A DNA stretch of 64,000 bases from Colocasia esculenta (Eukaryota > Streptophyta > Magnoliopsida > Alismatales > Araceae): assembly GCA_014218235.1 (NCBI GenBank), contig CM024759.1:9812712-9876711 (forward strand). Direction: 5' to 3'. Position 1 is the first letter of the stretch. Each line of letters starts with the position of its first letter. The notes under the pieces are model-generated. The model was not told the DNA's origin, ran no database searches, and was given only the letters and a program-made list of their open reading frames with translations. The position numbers and the translations under genes were made by a program. Positions 20,324 to 32,023 of this stretch are shown here, one piece after another.

Positions 20324-23200
20324 TCACACATTGCACATCCCTAATTCCCTTCTAAGAGATGTAAATCTCTCTTCAGGTAGGGCTTTTGTGAAGATATCTG
20401 CTAATTGACCATTTGTATCTATAAAAGAAATTTCTAAATTACCACTAGCTACATGGTCTCGAATAAAATGATATCTTACCTCAATGTGCTTAGTCCTTGA
20501 GTGCTGAACTGGATTTTTGGTGAGGTTGATGGCACTTGTATTATCACACAATAGTGGAATTGATTTGATGTGGATTCCGAAATCCTCGAGTTGTTGCTTT
20601 ATCCAAAGAAGTTGTGTACAACAACTTCCAGCAGCAACATATTCTGCCTCAGCTGTTGATAATGCTACTGAATTTTGTTTCTTGGAAGACCATGATATTA
20701 AACATCCTGCAAGAAACTGACAACACCCACTGGTGCTTTTTCTATCTACTTTGCATCCAGCATAATCAGCATCTGAATATCCTACTAATTCTATTTCACA
20801 AGATCTAGGATACCAGAGACCTAAATCATGAGTTCTAGCCAGATATCTAAATATTCTTTTTACTGAAATTAAATGAGACTCTCTAGGGTCTGCCTGATAT
20901 CTAGCACACATGCATACACTGAACAAAATGTCTGGTCTACTTGCAGTTAAGTAAAGTAATGATCCTATCATACCTCGATAATTCTTTTGATCTACCTTTT
21001 TACCTTTTTGATCACTGTCCATTCTGGTTGATGTGCTCATTGGGGTTGATAATGGCTTTGCATCTTCAAACCCAAATTTCTTTAACAGCTCTTTGGTGTA
21101 CTTGGCTTGACAGATATGAGTGCCATCCTTCCCTTGCTTGATTTGCAATCCAAGGAAGTAGCTTAGCTCCCCCATCAAGCTCATTTCGAATTCTCCCTGC
21201 ATAAGCTTTTCAAAGTACTTGCAAAGAGATTCATCAGTAGATCCAAAAATAATATCATCTACATATATTTGCACAAGAAGTATATGTTTAGCCTTAGATT
21301 TTATAAATAATGTACTATCTACTTTTTCTCTAGTGAAACCATGATCTAATAAGAAAGTACTGAGCATTTCATACCAGGCTCTAGGTGCTTGCTTTAAACC
21401 ATATAAAGCCTTATGTAGTTTAAATACATGATTTGGAAATTCGAGGTCATCAAAACCTAGAGGTTGTTCAACATAAACTTCCTCCTTGATAAAACCATTT
21501 AAAAAAGCTGATTTGACATCCATTTGAAATAGTTTTAAATCAAATGCAGATGCATAAGCAAGTAAAATCCTAATAGCCTCAAGTCTAGCTACAGGTGCAT
21601 AGGTTTCATCGAAATCTATGCCTTCCTCTTGAGAGTAGCCTTGAGCTACCAATCTGGCCTTGTTCCTTAAGATTATTCCGGACTCATCCAGTTTATTTCT
21701 GAACACCCACTTGGTGCCAATAACTGAATGATTGGATGGTCTAGGGACAAGTGACCATACTTGGTTTCTCTTGAACTGATTTAGTTCATCTTGCATGGCT
21801 AATATCCAAGATTCATCAGATAAAGCTTCATTGACTGTCTTAGGCTCTATTTGAGAAACAAAGGCTAAATAATCACAAGGAATTACATTACCTCTTGTTC
21901 TTACCCCTACAGATGGATCACCAATAATGTTTTCAGGAGGGTGATCTTTCTGATGTCTCCATTCTTTTGGAAGATTTTCATGTTGAATTTCAGTTTGCTG
22001 CAGTTCTTCCAGAGGAGGATCTTCCTTGTCCTTAATTGAGGTATTCTTTAATTGTTCAGACAAGTCATCTGCATCATCAATGTCACTAATTTCTTCCTTT
22101 TTCAAGGAAGGGTTAGATTCATCAAAGATAACATGTACAGATTGTTCAATTAATAAGGAACGTTTATTGAAAACTCTATAACCTTTGGGTTTAGAAGTGT
22201 ACCCCATAAAGATGCCTTCATCTGATTTGGCATCCAACTTACCAATGTCCCTTTTTCCATTGTTGTGGATGAAGCAAGGACATCCAAATATTCTGAAATG
22301 GCTGATCTTTGGCTTCTTTCCTTTGTAGAGTTCATAAGCAGTCTTCTTCAGAATCGGCCTGATCATCACTCTATTAATGATATAACATGCAGTGTTGATA
22401 GCTTCGGCCCAGAAGTATCTTGGCAAATCATATTCTGATAACATGGTTCTTGCCATATCCAAAAGAGTTCTGTTTTTCCTCTCAGCAATTCCATTCTGTT
22501 GAGGTGTCCTTGGGGCTGAGAAGTTGTGCTCAATTCCTTGATCATCACAGAACTTTGTAAACTTTTCATTCTGAAACTCACCACCATGATCTGATCGGAT
22601 AGAGACAATTGTGAACTTCTGATCTTTCTGAACTTTCTTACTGAAGCTGACAAAATTTTCAAATGTGTCATCTTTGTGCTCTAGAAAGGATACCCAAGTG
22701 AATCTTGAGTAATCATCAACTATTACATATCCAAAATTCTTTCCTCCTAGACTGGTGGTCCTCATTGGCCCAAATAGATCCATATGAAGTAGTTCTAATG
22801 GCTTTGAGGTGGTTACTGCAGTCTTTGACTTGAAAGAGCTCTTGGTATGCTTTCCTTTGCACAACGGTTTGCAAATACTGTCCAAGCTAGAATTAACCTT
22901 TGGCAATCCTTTAACTAGCCTTCTTTTTCTGAGCTTATTCAGACCATCCAAGCTGCAGTGGCCCAATCTTCTGTGCCACAACTCTGTTGATTGATCTTTA
23001 CTGGCTGCCAAACACACATCTTGATCCTTGAGTTCTTCTAGATAGAGTACATACAGATTTCTTTCTCTATAAGCTTCAAAAATGACTGTTCCATCCTTTG
23101 ATATACTGCACTTAGATTCTTGGAACTGAATCTGATGGCCTTTGTCACACAACTGGCTGATACTGATGAGATTATGCTTTAACCCTTTGACCAGCATCAC
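20324..23200 (-). CDS. pol: Sirevirus A pol: integrase, reverse transcriptase, RNase H
   Basis: One uninterrupted frame of 958 codons encodes these parts in copia order. The integrase zinc region has H76 and H81 with C110 and C114. The integrase core has D141 (HMDLFGPM), D204 (RSDHGGEF) and E240 (PQQNGIAERKNRT). The RT follows with NEALSDESWILAMQDEL at its start, WVFRNKLDE, AYGLKQAPRAWY-type motifs and catalytic YVDDIIFG. RNase H has GYSDADYAG, a conserved STAEAEYVA and the terminal ADIFTKALPEERF. The enzymes copy the element RNA into DNA and integrate it. This domain block has no stop or shift, unlike gag and protease upstream, which fits a young element. It could only act if Gag and protease were supplied by another copy. 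Confidence 0.93.
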   Translation of the reverse strand: MMLVKGLKHNLISISQLCDKGHQIQFQESKCSISKDGTVIFEAYRERNLYVLYLEELKDQDVCLAASKDQSTELWHRRLGHCSLDGLNKLRKRRLVKGLPKVNSSLDSICKPLCKGKHTKSSFKSKTAVTTSKPLELLHMDLFGPMRTTSLGGKNFGYVIVDDYSRFTWVSFLEHKDDTFENFVSFSKKVQKDQKFTIVSIRSDHGGEFQNEKFTKFCDDQGIEHNFSAPRTPQQNGIAERKNRTLLDMARTMLSEYDLPRYFWAEAINTACYIINRVMIRPILKKTAYELYKGKKPKISHFRIFGCPCFIHNNGKRDIGKLDAKSDEGIFMGYTSKPKGYRVFNKRSLLIEQSVHVIFDESNPSLKKEEISDIDDADDLSEQLKNTSIKDKEDPPLEELQQTEIQHENLPKEWRHQKDHPPENIIGDPSVGVRTRGNVIPCDYLAFVSQIEPKTVNEALSDESWILAMQDELNQFKRNQVWSLVPRPSNHSVIGTKWVFRNKLDESGIILRNKARLVAQGYSQEEGIDFDETYAPVARLEAIRILLAYASAFDLKLFQMDVKSAFLNGFIKEEVYVEQPLGFDDLEFPNHVFKLHKALYGLKQAPRAWYEMLSTFLLDHGFTREKVDSTLFIKSKAKHILLVQIYVDDIIFGSTDESLCKYFEKLMQGEFEMSLMGELSYFLGLQIKQGKDGTHICQAKYTKELLKKFGFEDAKPLSTPMSTSTRMDSDQKGKKVDQKNYRGMIGSLLYLTASRPDILFSVCMCARYQADPRESHLISVKRIFRYLARTHDLGLWYPRSCEIELVGYSDADYAGCKVDRKSTSGCCQFLAGCLISWSSKKQNSVALSTAEAEYVAAGSCCTQLLWIKQQLEDFGIHIKSIPLLCDNTSAINLTKNPVQHSRTKHIEVRYHFIRDHVASGNLEISFIDTNGQLADIFTKALPEERFTSLRRELGMCNV

Positions 23201-23208
23201 ATCTTCAA

Positions 23209-23400
23209 TTATGATCTTCCCTTGATGTTTACGGATCCACTTCCTATTACTGTGCCTTTACCATTATCTCCATATGTGACTGTTCCTTCTTCATCTTGGA
23301 GATTAACAAAAAGCTTCTGGTTTCCTGACATGTGCCTTGAGCATCCACTATCCAAATACCATTTGGATGCTTTTGATTTTCCCTGAAAATTAAACACTAA
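23209..23400 (-). pseudogene. Sirevirus A protease region
   Basis: It encodes KWYLDSGCSRHMSG, which carries the aspartic protease active-site motif (D-S-G) of copia elements. One-base shifts separate it both from gag (near 23392) and from the integrase frame (near 23205). Confidence 0.85.
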
Positions 23401-25171
23401 GTTTTAGGTACCCAAGTTCTTTTGGGTCCTGAGAGGTTAGTACCATTGATTTTTCCTTTTATTATCCACTTTTTGTTCTTAGTGGGACATGTTGCTTTGT
23501 TGTGTCCTAGTTTGTTACAATGATTACAGCATGTTGTTCTAATTACTTTTTCAACTGGAGTATGTTTAAATTTTTTATGTTCTTTATCCTTTTCGGATAT
23601 AAACTTAGGAGTTGGATAAGTATTGGGAAAAACTTTTGTTTCTTCATTTTCCGAGGGAATATAACCAAAACCATGTTTCTTTTTTGTTGATCTTTTGGCT
23701 CCACTCATCATTAGAAGAGGTTTATTATTTGTGAACTTGTTTATGGTGCTTGTTAAATGTTCATTTTCTTTATTTAATCTTTCTATTTCTGTTTTAAGTC
23801 CACTTAAGTCTTCTTGTTTTTCTAAATGATTTATTTTCTTATTTTTCTCCTTTAAATCTTCACATAACAATTCATTCCTTCTTTTATGTTCAGTCGTTTG
23901 TTTTTCAAGTTCTTCATTTTCTGTTTTTAGGTCTGAGTTTGTATTTTCTAAACAGATTATATTTTTCTTACTAGTTTTAAGTAATTTACATACTTCTTTA
24001 TATTTTTCATAAAGTTCATTAAAAGCATTCTCTAAGTTATCAGAATCTGAATCATTGCATGAATCAAAAGAAGAGTCAGAAGTTACCTTGTCTTCGGTGT
24101 TGGCCATGAGAGCCAAGTTGGCTTCTTCACCTTCACTGCTCGAACTTGACTCACTGTCTGAGTCACTGCTGTTCTCCCAAGCAGCTGCCATTGCCTTCTT
24201 TTTGTACTTCTTGAATCTTTGAGGTTGTCCTTCTTTTTGTGATCATTTTTCTTAAGCGTTGGACAGTCTGCCTTGATGTGTCCAGGCTTTTTGCATTCAT
24301 AGCAGATCACTTCTCCTTTCTTCTGATCCTTTGCTTCTGGCTTTCTGAAGTCTTTGTTTTTCTTGAAAAATCTTCTTCCGGACTGATACTTCTTCTTCTT
24401 TGCTAGAATCCTTTGAAGTCTTCGAGACAGCATGGCTTCTTCATCATCACTGTCTTTACTACTTTCACTGTTATCCAAGGATTCTTCTGAAATGTCTTCA
24501 CTTGCTTTGAGAGCATTTGATTGTTTCCTTCTGCTGGAGGATTCTCCTAATCTCTCCATGTTTATCTCGTGAGCCATGAGAGATCCTATTAGCTTTTCCA
24601 ATGACATTAATTTTAAATCATTGGCTTCTTCAATGGCTGTTACCTTTGGAGTCCATGAAGATGGTAGAGATCTGAGGACTTTTCTAACCATGTCTGGTAC
24701 ATTATAAACCTTTCCCAATCCAGCTAATCCATTTGTAATGTCTGTGAATCTGCTGAACATCTGAGTTATTGATTCACCTGACTGCATCTGGAATCTTTCA
24801 TATTGAGCTACCAGAATGTCTATTCTTGTCTCCTTTACTTTGTCTGTCCCTTCATAGGTAATTCTGAGCTTTTCCCACATCTCCATTGCGGATTTGCAGG
24901 CTGAAACTCTATTGAATTCTTTCTTGCTTAGGGCACAGCATAATATGCTCTTGGCTTTGCAGTTTAAGGATATTCTTTTCCTATCATCATCTGTCCACTG
25001 AGCCTTAGCGTTTGTGACCAAAAGATCACCTTCTTCCACAATGGACCAGATTGTATAATCATGACCTTGTAAAAAATATTCCATTCTAGTCTTCCAGTAG
25101 GTGTAGTCTTCTCCATCGAACAAGGGAGGCCTGTTGACTGACTGACCTTCGAAGTTGCTTTGGGCTGCCAT
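23397..25171 (-). pseudogene. gag: Sirevirus A gag
   Basis: The start is ATG 25171 (MAAQSNFEGQSVNRPP). The N-terminal 200 residues hold the copia Gag domain (FDGEDYTYWKTRMEYFL, FNRVSACKSAMEMWEKL, VRKVLRSLP). A basic region and a CCHC zinc knuckle (CYECKKPGHIKADC) follow. A one-base shift near 24190 moves into a second frame with an acidic serine-rich run, a long coiled coil (about 24050-23700) and a second knuckle (CCNHCNKLGHNKATC). Two zinc knuckles separated by a coiled coil is the long Gag layout of Sireviruses. Gag packages element RNA in virus-like particles. Confidence 0.88.
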
Positions 25172-25221
25172 TGATCTTTACTCTTCAGATCGTTGGATCT
25201 TCTTCTTTGTCGAAGAGACAG

Positions 25222-25233
25222 GCTCTGATACCA
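25222..25233 (-). other. Primer-binding site, tRNA-iMet
   Basis: On the minus strand this reads tggtatcagagc, complementary to the 3' end of initiator tRNA-Met and two bases inside the 5' LTR. Confidence 0.95.
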
Positions 25234-25235
25234 CT

Positions 25236-27145
25236 TGTTGCCCAGCTAGCTAGCCCAGAGGGGGGGTGAATGGGTTAACAAATAATCGATCTCTGATTTA
25301 AAACCTGTTAACTGAAAAGATTACACAACTTAATAACGAGGTTAGAGTTAGAGCAAATAAGACAACAATCACATAAAGCACATCCACAAGACACAAGGAT
25401 TTTTATCCTGGTTCGGAACTCCTCTCCACAGGAGACCTACGTCCAGTCCCTGAGCAATGCCTCAGGATTTCACTACCAAGGGAACAGTCCCCCTTAAGGA
25501 TCCTTACACCCAGCTTCAACTGGTCTTCCTTCAACCTGAAGGGGAAACAACCACCCTGGATGCCACCAGGTCTTCCTTCGTCCAGAAGGGAACACAACTA
25601 AAGAAGAGAAGGTGTAGGAACAGGCTTCAGACTCTAGCTTGACCAGCTACAAGCTGAAGCTACCAAGGCCCGAGAGAGAAAGAGATTTAACAAGGTTTTC
25701 TCTCCAAGGACTACACAAGCTCTCACAAATAAAATCTACTTTGATCACTGAGAGCTAAGAGCTGAGAACAAGGTTGGAGTGGAAGCTACGCTCTTGTTTC
25801 AATCTTCTAAAAACTCGAAGAGATGGAATTCCTTTCTTTTTGAATTTCAAGCGATGTAGATCTCTTTCTTCTTTTCCGACTTGAGTCTTTTATATAGGCT
25901 TCAGATTCAAATTTGAACGTTGAAGTGTCCGTTGTCTCTTATCCTGGTGTACGTTAGACTGGTCTGCAACGAAGCTTCTTATCTTCAGTCTTTTGCCCTT
26001 TAGTACACGCTAGAGAGATAACTTGATATCTTGTATCTTGTATGTCCAACGTTGTACAGATGAATCTTGTCAGATATCTGCGAACATATCAACAATAAAT
26101 AGTGGACAGCTAGGACTGTCGTCGATTGTTAGTTGCAGATGGAACAGATATTGCGATATATAGCAAGGCTCCCTTCTGTCTTAAAAAGTACGTAGACAGA
26201 GTAGCATAAAAATGGAAGATATTGTCTGCATGCATGGGAGATACGATCAGAGAGCATTTAATGCGTAGCAGTCAACAGACAATATATGACTTTGACTTTT
26301 CAACGCTATTAAAACGGCATTATGCACAAATCGATACGATCAAGCCCGATGCCTTTATGACTTATGAAATCGTTATAAGTTATAGCAAGTCGATATGACA
26401 CTTATCAAGTCGTTATGAACTGTAAAGAAATCGTTATGACTATCGAGTCGTTATGAGTTTCAAAGAAATCGTTACGAGAAGTCTTAACAAATCGTTGCAC
26501 AAAGCAAATCGTTATGAGAATCAAAGAAATCGTTACGAGAACCAAAGGAATCGTTATGGCAATCAAGTCGTTACGAACTGTAAAGAAATCGTTATGAACT
26601 CTAAAGAAATTGTTACAGTAATTAAGTCGTTACGAACTGTGAAGAAATCATTATGAACTCTAAAGAAATCGTTATGAGAAGAGAGTCGTTGCGAGTTCTA
26701 AAGAAATCGTTACGAGGTCTAAAGAAATCGTTACGGCTAGAGAGTCGTTGCGAGTTCTAAAGAAATCGTTACGAGGTCTAAAGAAATCGTTACGGCTAGA
26801 GAGTCGTTGCGAGTTCTAAAGAAATCGTTACGACGTCTAAAGAAATCGTTACGGCTAGAGAGTCGTTGCGAGTTCTAAAGAAATCATTGCGCTGTCTCAA
26901 AGAATCGTTACGATATCGATTTGTTTGAATTTTCCGGTCAGAGAGGAAATCGTTCTGCTTTTCAAAGAAGTCGATACAAAGACTTGGACAGAATGAGATG
27001 AGACTTACCTGATTGTCTTGAACTTTCATTTTTCTTTTATTTCCTGTTCTCAAGGCTCAAGTAATCCATTAGTACTATTTTGTTAATCATCAAAATTAAT
27101 ATGTAAATAAATGAATTATTTAATATGGGGACAGTTTGGTCATCA
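25236..27145 (-). repeat. Sirevirus A 5' LTR
   Basis: It is a direct repeat of 14266-16171. Compared with that copy it carries a 7-bp duplication (atcttgtatcttgtatg near 26032). TSD caagg follows at 27146-27150. Confidence 0.95.
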
Positions 27146-27150
27146 CAAGG

Positions 27151-28655
27151 TGCCTAGCCATGCGGATACCGGACAGCAAAGCTTCGTACTCAGCTACGTT
27201 GTTGGAGGCTGGGAAGCGAAAACGGAGGGCGTATTGGAACTCTAACCCCTCCGGGGAGGTGAGGACCAAGCCAGCTCCACTCCCTGTAACACAAGAGGAC
27301 CCGTCGACGTAGAGCTCCCATGGGGGTTCATCCGCCAACGGTGGGTCCTGCTCGGCCGGGAGAGTGCATTCCGCAACGAAGTCTGCTAACGTCTGCGCCT
27401 TGACCGCCGTCCTCGGTCGAAAGCTGATGTCGAACTCACCAAGCTCTATCGCCCACTTAACCAGCCTACCGGAAGCCTCCGGCCACTGAAGGATGGATTT
27501 CAGCGGCTGATCGGTTAGAGTCGTGACGGAATGGGCCTGAAAATAGGGCCTAAGTTTTCGAGCAGCCGTGACGAGAGCAAGGGCGAGTTTTTCTGCCCTG
27601 GGGTACCTCCTTTCAGCTTCTTGGAGGACCCTGCTGATGTAGTATACCGGATGTTGTGCCGCTCCTACTTCTCTGATCAAGACTGCGCTGATGGAGTGTT
27701 TGGTAACCGAGAGGTACACGAACAGAGGCTCCCCAAGCACAGGCTTTGAGAGAACAGGAGGGGCTGCCAAATATGCCTTCAGCTCGGTGAAGGCAGCCTC
27801 GCATTCGTCAGTCCACCGTACTTGCCCCCCTTGCTTCGAGGCGCTTTTAGGGCCTCGGAGCAACTTGAAGAAGGTAAAACTTCTTTCTGCTGCTCGGGAC
27901 ATGAACCGGTTCAGTGCCGCGAGACGCCCTGTCAGACGTTGGACGTCGCGCACTGTCTTCGGACTGCTCATCTCAAGCACGGCTTGGATTTTCTCCGGAT
28001 TTGCCTCTATTCCTCTGTTTGATACGAGGAAACCGAGGAACTTACCCGACCGAACACCAAACGCGCACTTGGCAGGGTTGAGCTTCATATTGTACTTTCG
28101 CAGAGTTGCGAAAGTTTCCTGGAGGTCGGAGATGTGGTCAGTGCTTGGAAATGTCTTGACCAACATGTCGTCAACGTAGACCTCCATATTGCGCTCGATC
28201 TGCTGCTCGAACATCTTGTTGACCAGCCGCTGGTAAGTTGCACCCGCGTTCTTTAGACCAAAAGGCATTCTGGTAAAACAGTACAAGCCTAGGTCTGTAA
28301 CGAACGTCGTGGCATCTTGGTCCGGGGGATGCATACTGATCTGGTGGTAACCAGAGTAGGCGTCCAGAAAGCTGAGGAGCTCATGACCAGAAGTAGCATC
28401 CACCAGCTGGTCAATGCACGGCAGAGGGAAGTTGTCCTTGGGCGTTGCTTTATTGAGATCTTTGTAATCAATGCACACACGCCATTTACCATTGGCCTTG
28501 CGCACGAGGACCACGTTTGGGATCCATCTTGGGTATTGGGCTTCTCGTAGGAGCCCAACAGTTCGGCTTTTGACTACGTGATCCTGAATCACAGTGTGCC
28601 GTTCTCGGTTCACAGGTCGCCTCCTTTGCTGAACTGGTGGAATCTGGGGATCCAG
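27151..28655 (-). pseudogene. pol: Gypsy pol: reverse transcriptase and RNase H (5' part)
   Basis: RT motifs in order are KANGKWRVCIDYKDLNKATP, LLSFLDAYSGYHQI, CFTRMPFGLKNAGATYQRL, the catalytic MEVYVDDMLVK and GKFLGFLVSNRGIE. RNase H begins with WELYVDGSS and NNVAEYEALL and is then cut by the Sirevirus; its last aspartate motif lies at about 14240. The frame is the same as gag and is separated from it by one in-frame TGA at 28656-28658. The split pol continues at 14260 on the far side of the insert. Confidence 0.92.
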
Positions 28656-30848
28656 TCAGAGGCGATGCACCATTACCTCCGGGGGAATGCCCGGAAGCTC
28701 ATCATCAGACCAGGCGAACACGTCCAAATTGGCCAGCAGGAAGGTTGTGTAGCGCTGCTGCTCGGCCTCTGTCAACAAGGCGCCAATGTATAGAACGTGT
28801 TCGGGGTCTTCGTCTACCTGGACGGGGATTAAATCTTCAGCAGGCGTTCCTCGGCTGGTTGAAGGCTGATCGGTCGTCGGAGGGGCTGGATCAGCGAGCG
28901 GTTGCTTGTCCCTTAAGGAGAGGACATAGCAACGGCGAGACTCGCGCTGACATCCGAGCACTTCGCCAACTCCGCTCGGAGTAGGGAACTTCATCTTCTG
29001 ATGGAGTGACGAAGGTACTGCTTTGATGCGTCTGATCAGACCTCTGCCGAGGATGGCATTGTATCCAGGCATATTGTTGATGACCAAGAAGTCAACAATC
29101 TTGGTCACGACCCTCGGAGCCGTCCCTAAGGTGATCGGGAGGCGAACCCTTCCCATGGGCTGGACCGACATTCCCGAAAAGCCAAACAAAGGCGAGTTTA
29201 CAGGGGTGAGTTGATCGGTTTTTAGGCCCATAAGGACAAAACAGTCGTAAGCCAAGACATCGGGGGCGCTTCCATTATCCACCAGAATCCGGCGCACATT
29301 ACAGTGGTTGATGGTGGCCGAAATGACCAACGCATCGGTGTGTGGGGTCGTAACCCCTACAAGATCTTCGTCCGAAAAGGTTATAACCTCCTCGGGCTGT
29401 GCGCGTGCAGGACTGGTTGGATATAGAGCCGGCCGAGGTGCCGAAGGCCTATCTAAGACATGCACTCGCCTTGCGTAGTCGCGTCGGCTTCGAGTGCTTT
29501 CTCCGCCAGCGCCGAAGCCTCCCGCGATCACGTTGATCTCCTGCCCATTGGGCTCATTGTTGATCGGTTCCTCGAGAGTCCGCTCTCGGTGTCTGGGGCG
29601 CTCTTCATTCCGGCGCACGAACCGTCCAAGATAGCCACGCTTGATAAGGTCTTCGATTTCGTCCTTAAGCTGGAGGCACTCAGAGGTATCGTGGCCGTGG
29701 TCACGATGGAAGCGACAGTACTTGTTCTGGTCACGCTTCCGGGGGTCGGAGCGCATCCTCTGTGGCCACCGAACAAATGCTTCGTTCCTGATCTCCGCCA
29801 GGATCTGTTCGGGTGCCACAGTGAGGGGGGAGTAGTTGGTGAAGGGCCGCGGACGGCGCGGCGAGTCACTGTTGCGTCGTCCCTTCTTCCGATCACGGTC
29901 GGAACCGTTGTCGGAAGGCCGCTTCTTATCCGACTGCTCTCCCTGCTCGGCCCTGCTTGCTGCCAGGCTCTCCTCGCAAGCCGCGTGGCGCTGTGCGATG
30001 GAGAGCAGCTCGGCAAGGGTGGCAGGTTGCTGAACGCCGAGGGTCCTCTGTAAGAAACTGTCGTGAGTGCCCTGGATAAGGGAACTGGTTGCCAGAGGGA
30101 CGTCCAGACGCGAGATGCGAAGCGCCTCTATTCGGAACCTCTTGACGAAGTCCCAGAGCGCCTCGCCCTTCTTCTGGCGCACATCTAGAAGAGAAGCCGC
30201 CGTTCGCGGCTGCGACCTTCCACCAAGGATGTTGTCCCGAAAAGACTACTTCAATTGGTGGAAGGAGGCAATGGAGCCCGCAGGGAGGGTCTTGAACCAG
30301 GCCCTGGCGGTCTCCTTAAGGGTTGCAGGGAAAGCCCTGCATTTGGCCGCATCCGATGCTCCGTGGAACACCATGTGTGACTCGAAGCCGTGGATGTGGT
30401 CGGCCGGGTCGGTAGTGCCGTCGTAGGGTGCGATGGTGTGCAGAGGGAGCTTGGAAGAGACCTGAGCTTCCAGGATTTCCCTGCTAAAAGGGGAGCGGAA
30501 GTCCAGGTCATCCTCCGCCGGAGCTTTCCCCTCTGCACGCTGAACCATCGCGTCCACGCGGCGCTCGAGGTCGACCATATGCCTTAAGCGCCTGGCGAGC
30601 TCCTGTTCGGAATTGGCGGGGCCTCCTCGTCTGGACGCGTGGGAGTTGCCCCCCACGATCGATCGCGGAGGACGGGGGGAGGCGACGGAGTGACGGGGCG
30701 AACGCCCGCGGCGCTCCGGTGCTCGCTCCTGGGACGGGGCTCGGTGGGAGCGGCGCGGCGAGTCTGCTTGCTGCTCCTGAGGCGCGGGGAGGACGCGAGA
30801 GCATCGATGCGACGACTTTGCCTGGCACTCGCGCGGCAGGGAAACCAC
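28656..30848 (-). pseudogene. gag: Gypsy gag and protease
   Basis: The frame opens near 30848. The N-terminal part is arginine/serine-rich. A retrotransposon Gag domain follows (YDGTTDPADHIHGFESHM, WFKTLPAGSIASFHQL, ALWDFVKRFRIEALR), then a single zinc-knuckle-like CRFHRDHGHDTSEC followed by LKDEIEDLIKRGYL, typical of Tat elements. The aspartic protease comes next, with ILVDNGSAPDVLAYDCF. An in-frame TAG at 30246-30248 splits gag, and TGA at 28656-28658 separates protease from RT. The whole gag-pol is one frame with nonsense changes and no shift. The start codon is uncertain because the 5' leader also has other open frames. Confidence 0.85.
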
Positions 30849-31120
30849 CGGGGCCGCTGCTCCCGCCAGCTAAACCTGCAGGGCGAGGCAGACGCCTGTC
30901 AACTGCTGCATCTGCCCCCGAAGTTCTGCTACTTCAAGGGCAGTTGCGGGTGCGGCGGCCGCCGGTGCAGGGACGTCGTGGTTAACGCCGGCAGGGGCGA
31001 CGTTGACGTCTACGGGGGGGGGGATCGATGACGAGAGTCCCCTCGTGATTGACGGGACCTCGTCACCCTACTCCCCACATTCTGGTATGAGGATCGTCCG
31101 CGAGCCATGGCTACGTCGCT

Positions 31121-31139
31121 TCCCACAGACGACGCCAAA
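31121..31139 (-). other. Gypsy primer-binding site
   Basis: Read on the minus strand, the bases next to the 5' LTR are tttggcgtcgtctgtggga. This resembles the TGGCGCCGTCTGTGGGAA-type primer sites of Tat elements and not the tRNA-Met type. The matching tRNA is not certain. Confidence 0.7.
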
Positions 31140-32018
31140 TGTGGTGGTGTAATCCTATTTGGGCCGGAGCCAAACGGGCCTCCACTAAAGAAGATGGGGA
31201 AGACGAACGCCGGTGTGGACGAGAGCCTGCAAAAACCAGAACTGGATCAGGGGGGCCCGGTGAAGACCGGGGAAACCCTCCGATGCCTAAGTCAATACAA
31301 GGCTTGCAAGGCAGGGGGTTTCGGAATGTGAGAGCGTGTTCGCGTGGAAGAGAACGTACCGGTGCATGGTACTGTACCTGTGTTTTTATAGGCGTTGGTG
31401 CCAAGGCGAACGTGCGTAACGTTGGTAGATCGTGCCTGAAAAGGTGCCTTGATAGGCGCACATAACGGGAGGAGTTATGCGCTCAGGTGCCCGTTGGGAT
31501 GCCAGGCAGTTCGTGCCTCTTGATGATGGAGCGCGTGGCCTGGGGCGGTTATAACCGCGGCGCAAGCCAGAGGACATGTTCGGCACCCTTTGGACACACC
31601 TTCCGAGCAGGGGACCCACATGGGGGATCGAACGTGCTGTTCGGTGCTATCCAGGGTCGTTCTGCGCAGCGGGATTAAAGTCCCTGTTCGGAAGCCATCA
31701 ACAGTTGTTCGGTATGGAAGGGAAGACGACCTGCTCGGGGATATGCCGCTGCGGAGCTTGCCGACGTCTGATCACGGGGGCGATCGGAACTGCTGTTTGG
31801 TGCTGCCTGTGGTTGTTCAGAACAACAAGACAGGTGATCTTCTCGGAAGCGTGCAGAGGGGCTTGGCGAAGCCCGCTCGTGGGGAAAAGGTCTTCGAAGG
31901 CCTCTGAACCGCCCTGATGAGGACGTGGCACAATGATATAGGGCCACGCTCGTTGACAGGACACAAGCGGGCCGTGATGAGCCATCATGGGCATGGGTGG
32001 CCAGGTTTGGCCACCACA
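31140..32018 (-). repeat. Gypsy 5' LTR (high-coordinate copy)
   Basis: It is a direct repeat of 8506-9384 and the same length. TSD gatat follows at 32019-32023. Confidence 0.93.
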
Positions 32019-32023
32019 GATAT

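Larger units (their letters stand above)
14266..27145 (-). mobile_element. Ty1/copia LTR retrotransposon, Sirevirus type (element A), nested in the gypsy RNase H
   Basis: LTRs of 1906 and 1910 bp (14266-16171, 25236-27145) begin tgttgccc and end gtcatca. They are flanked by the TSD caagg at 14261-14265 and 27146-27150. The tRNA-iMet primer site lies next to the 5' LTR at 25222-25233, and polypurine tracts with a GGGGGAG core lie next to the 3' LTR. On the minus strand the order is gag, protease, integrase, RT, RNase H, then an extra reading frame of about 3.6 kb. Integrase before RT is the copia order. The extra frame, long LTRs and repeated polypurine tracts are Sirevirus traits. By eye the LTRs differ at about 20 sites plus a 7-bp duplication, so insertion is recent relative to its host. 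Confidence 0.95.
8506..32018 (-). mobile_element. Ty3/gypsy LTR retrotransposon, Tat-like, with antisense accessory gene
   Basis: Two 879-bp LTRs (8506-9384 and 31140-32018) begin tgtggtgg and end ccaccaca. They are flanked by the 5-bp TSD gatat at 8501-8505 and 32019-32023. On the minus strand the order is LTR, primer site, gag, protease, RT, RNase H, integrase, polypurine tract, LTR, as in Metaviridae. The zinc-knuckle style HRDHGHDT..C, the DNGSAPDVL protease and an antisense gene between integrase and the 3' LTR are Tat-lineage traits. Without the Sirevirus inserted at 14266-27145 the element is about 10.6 kb. By eye the LTRs differ at roughly two dozen sites, mainly transitions, so this insertion is older than the nested Sirevirus. 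Confidence 0.92.
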
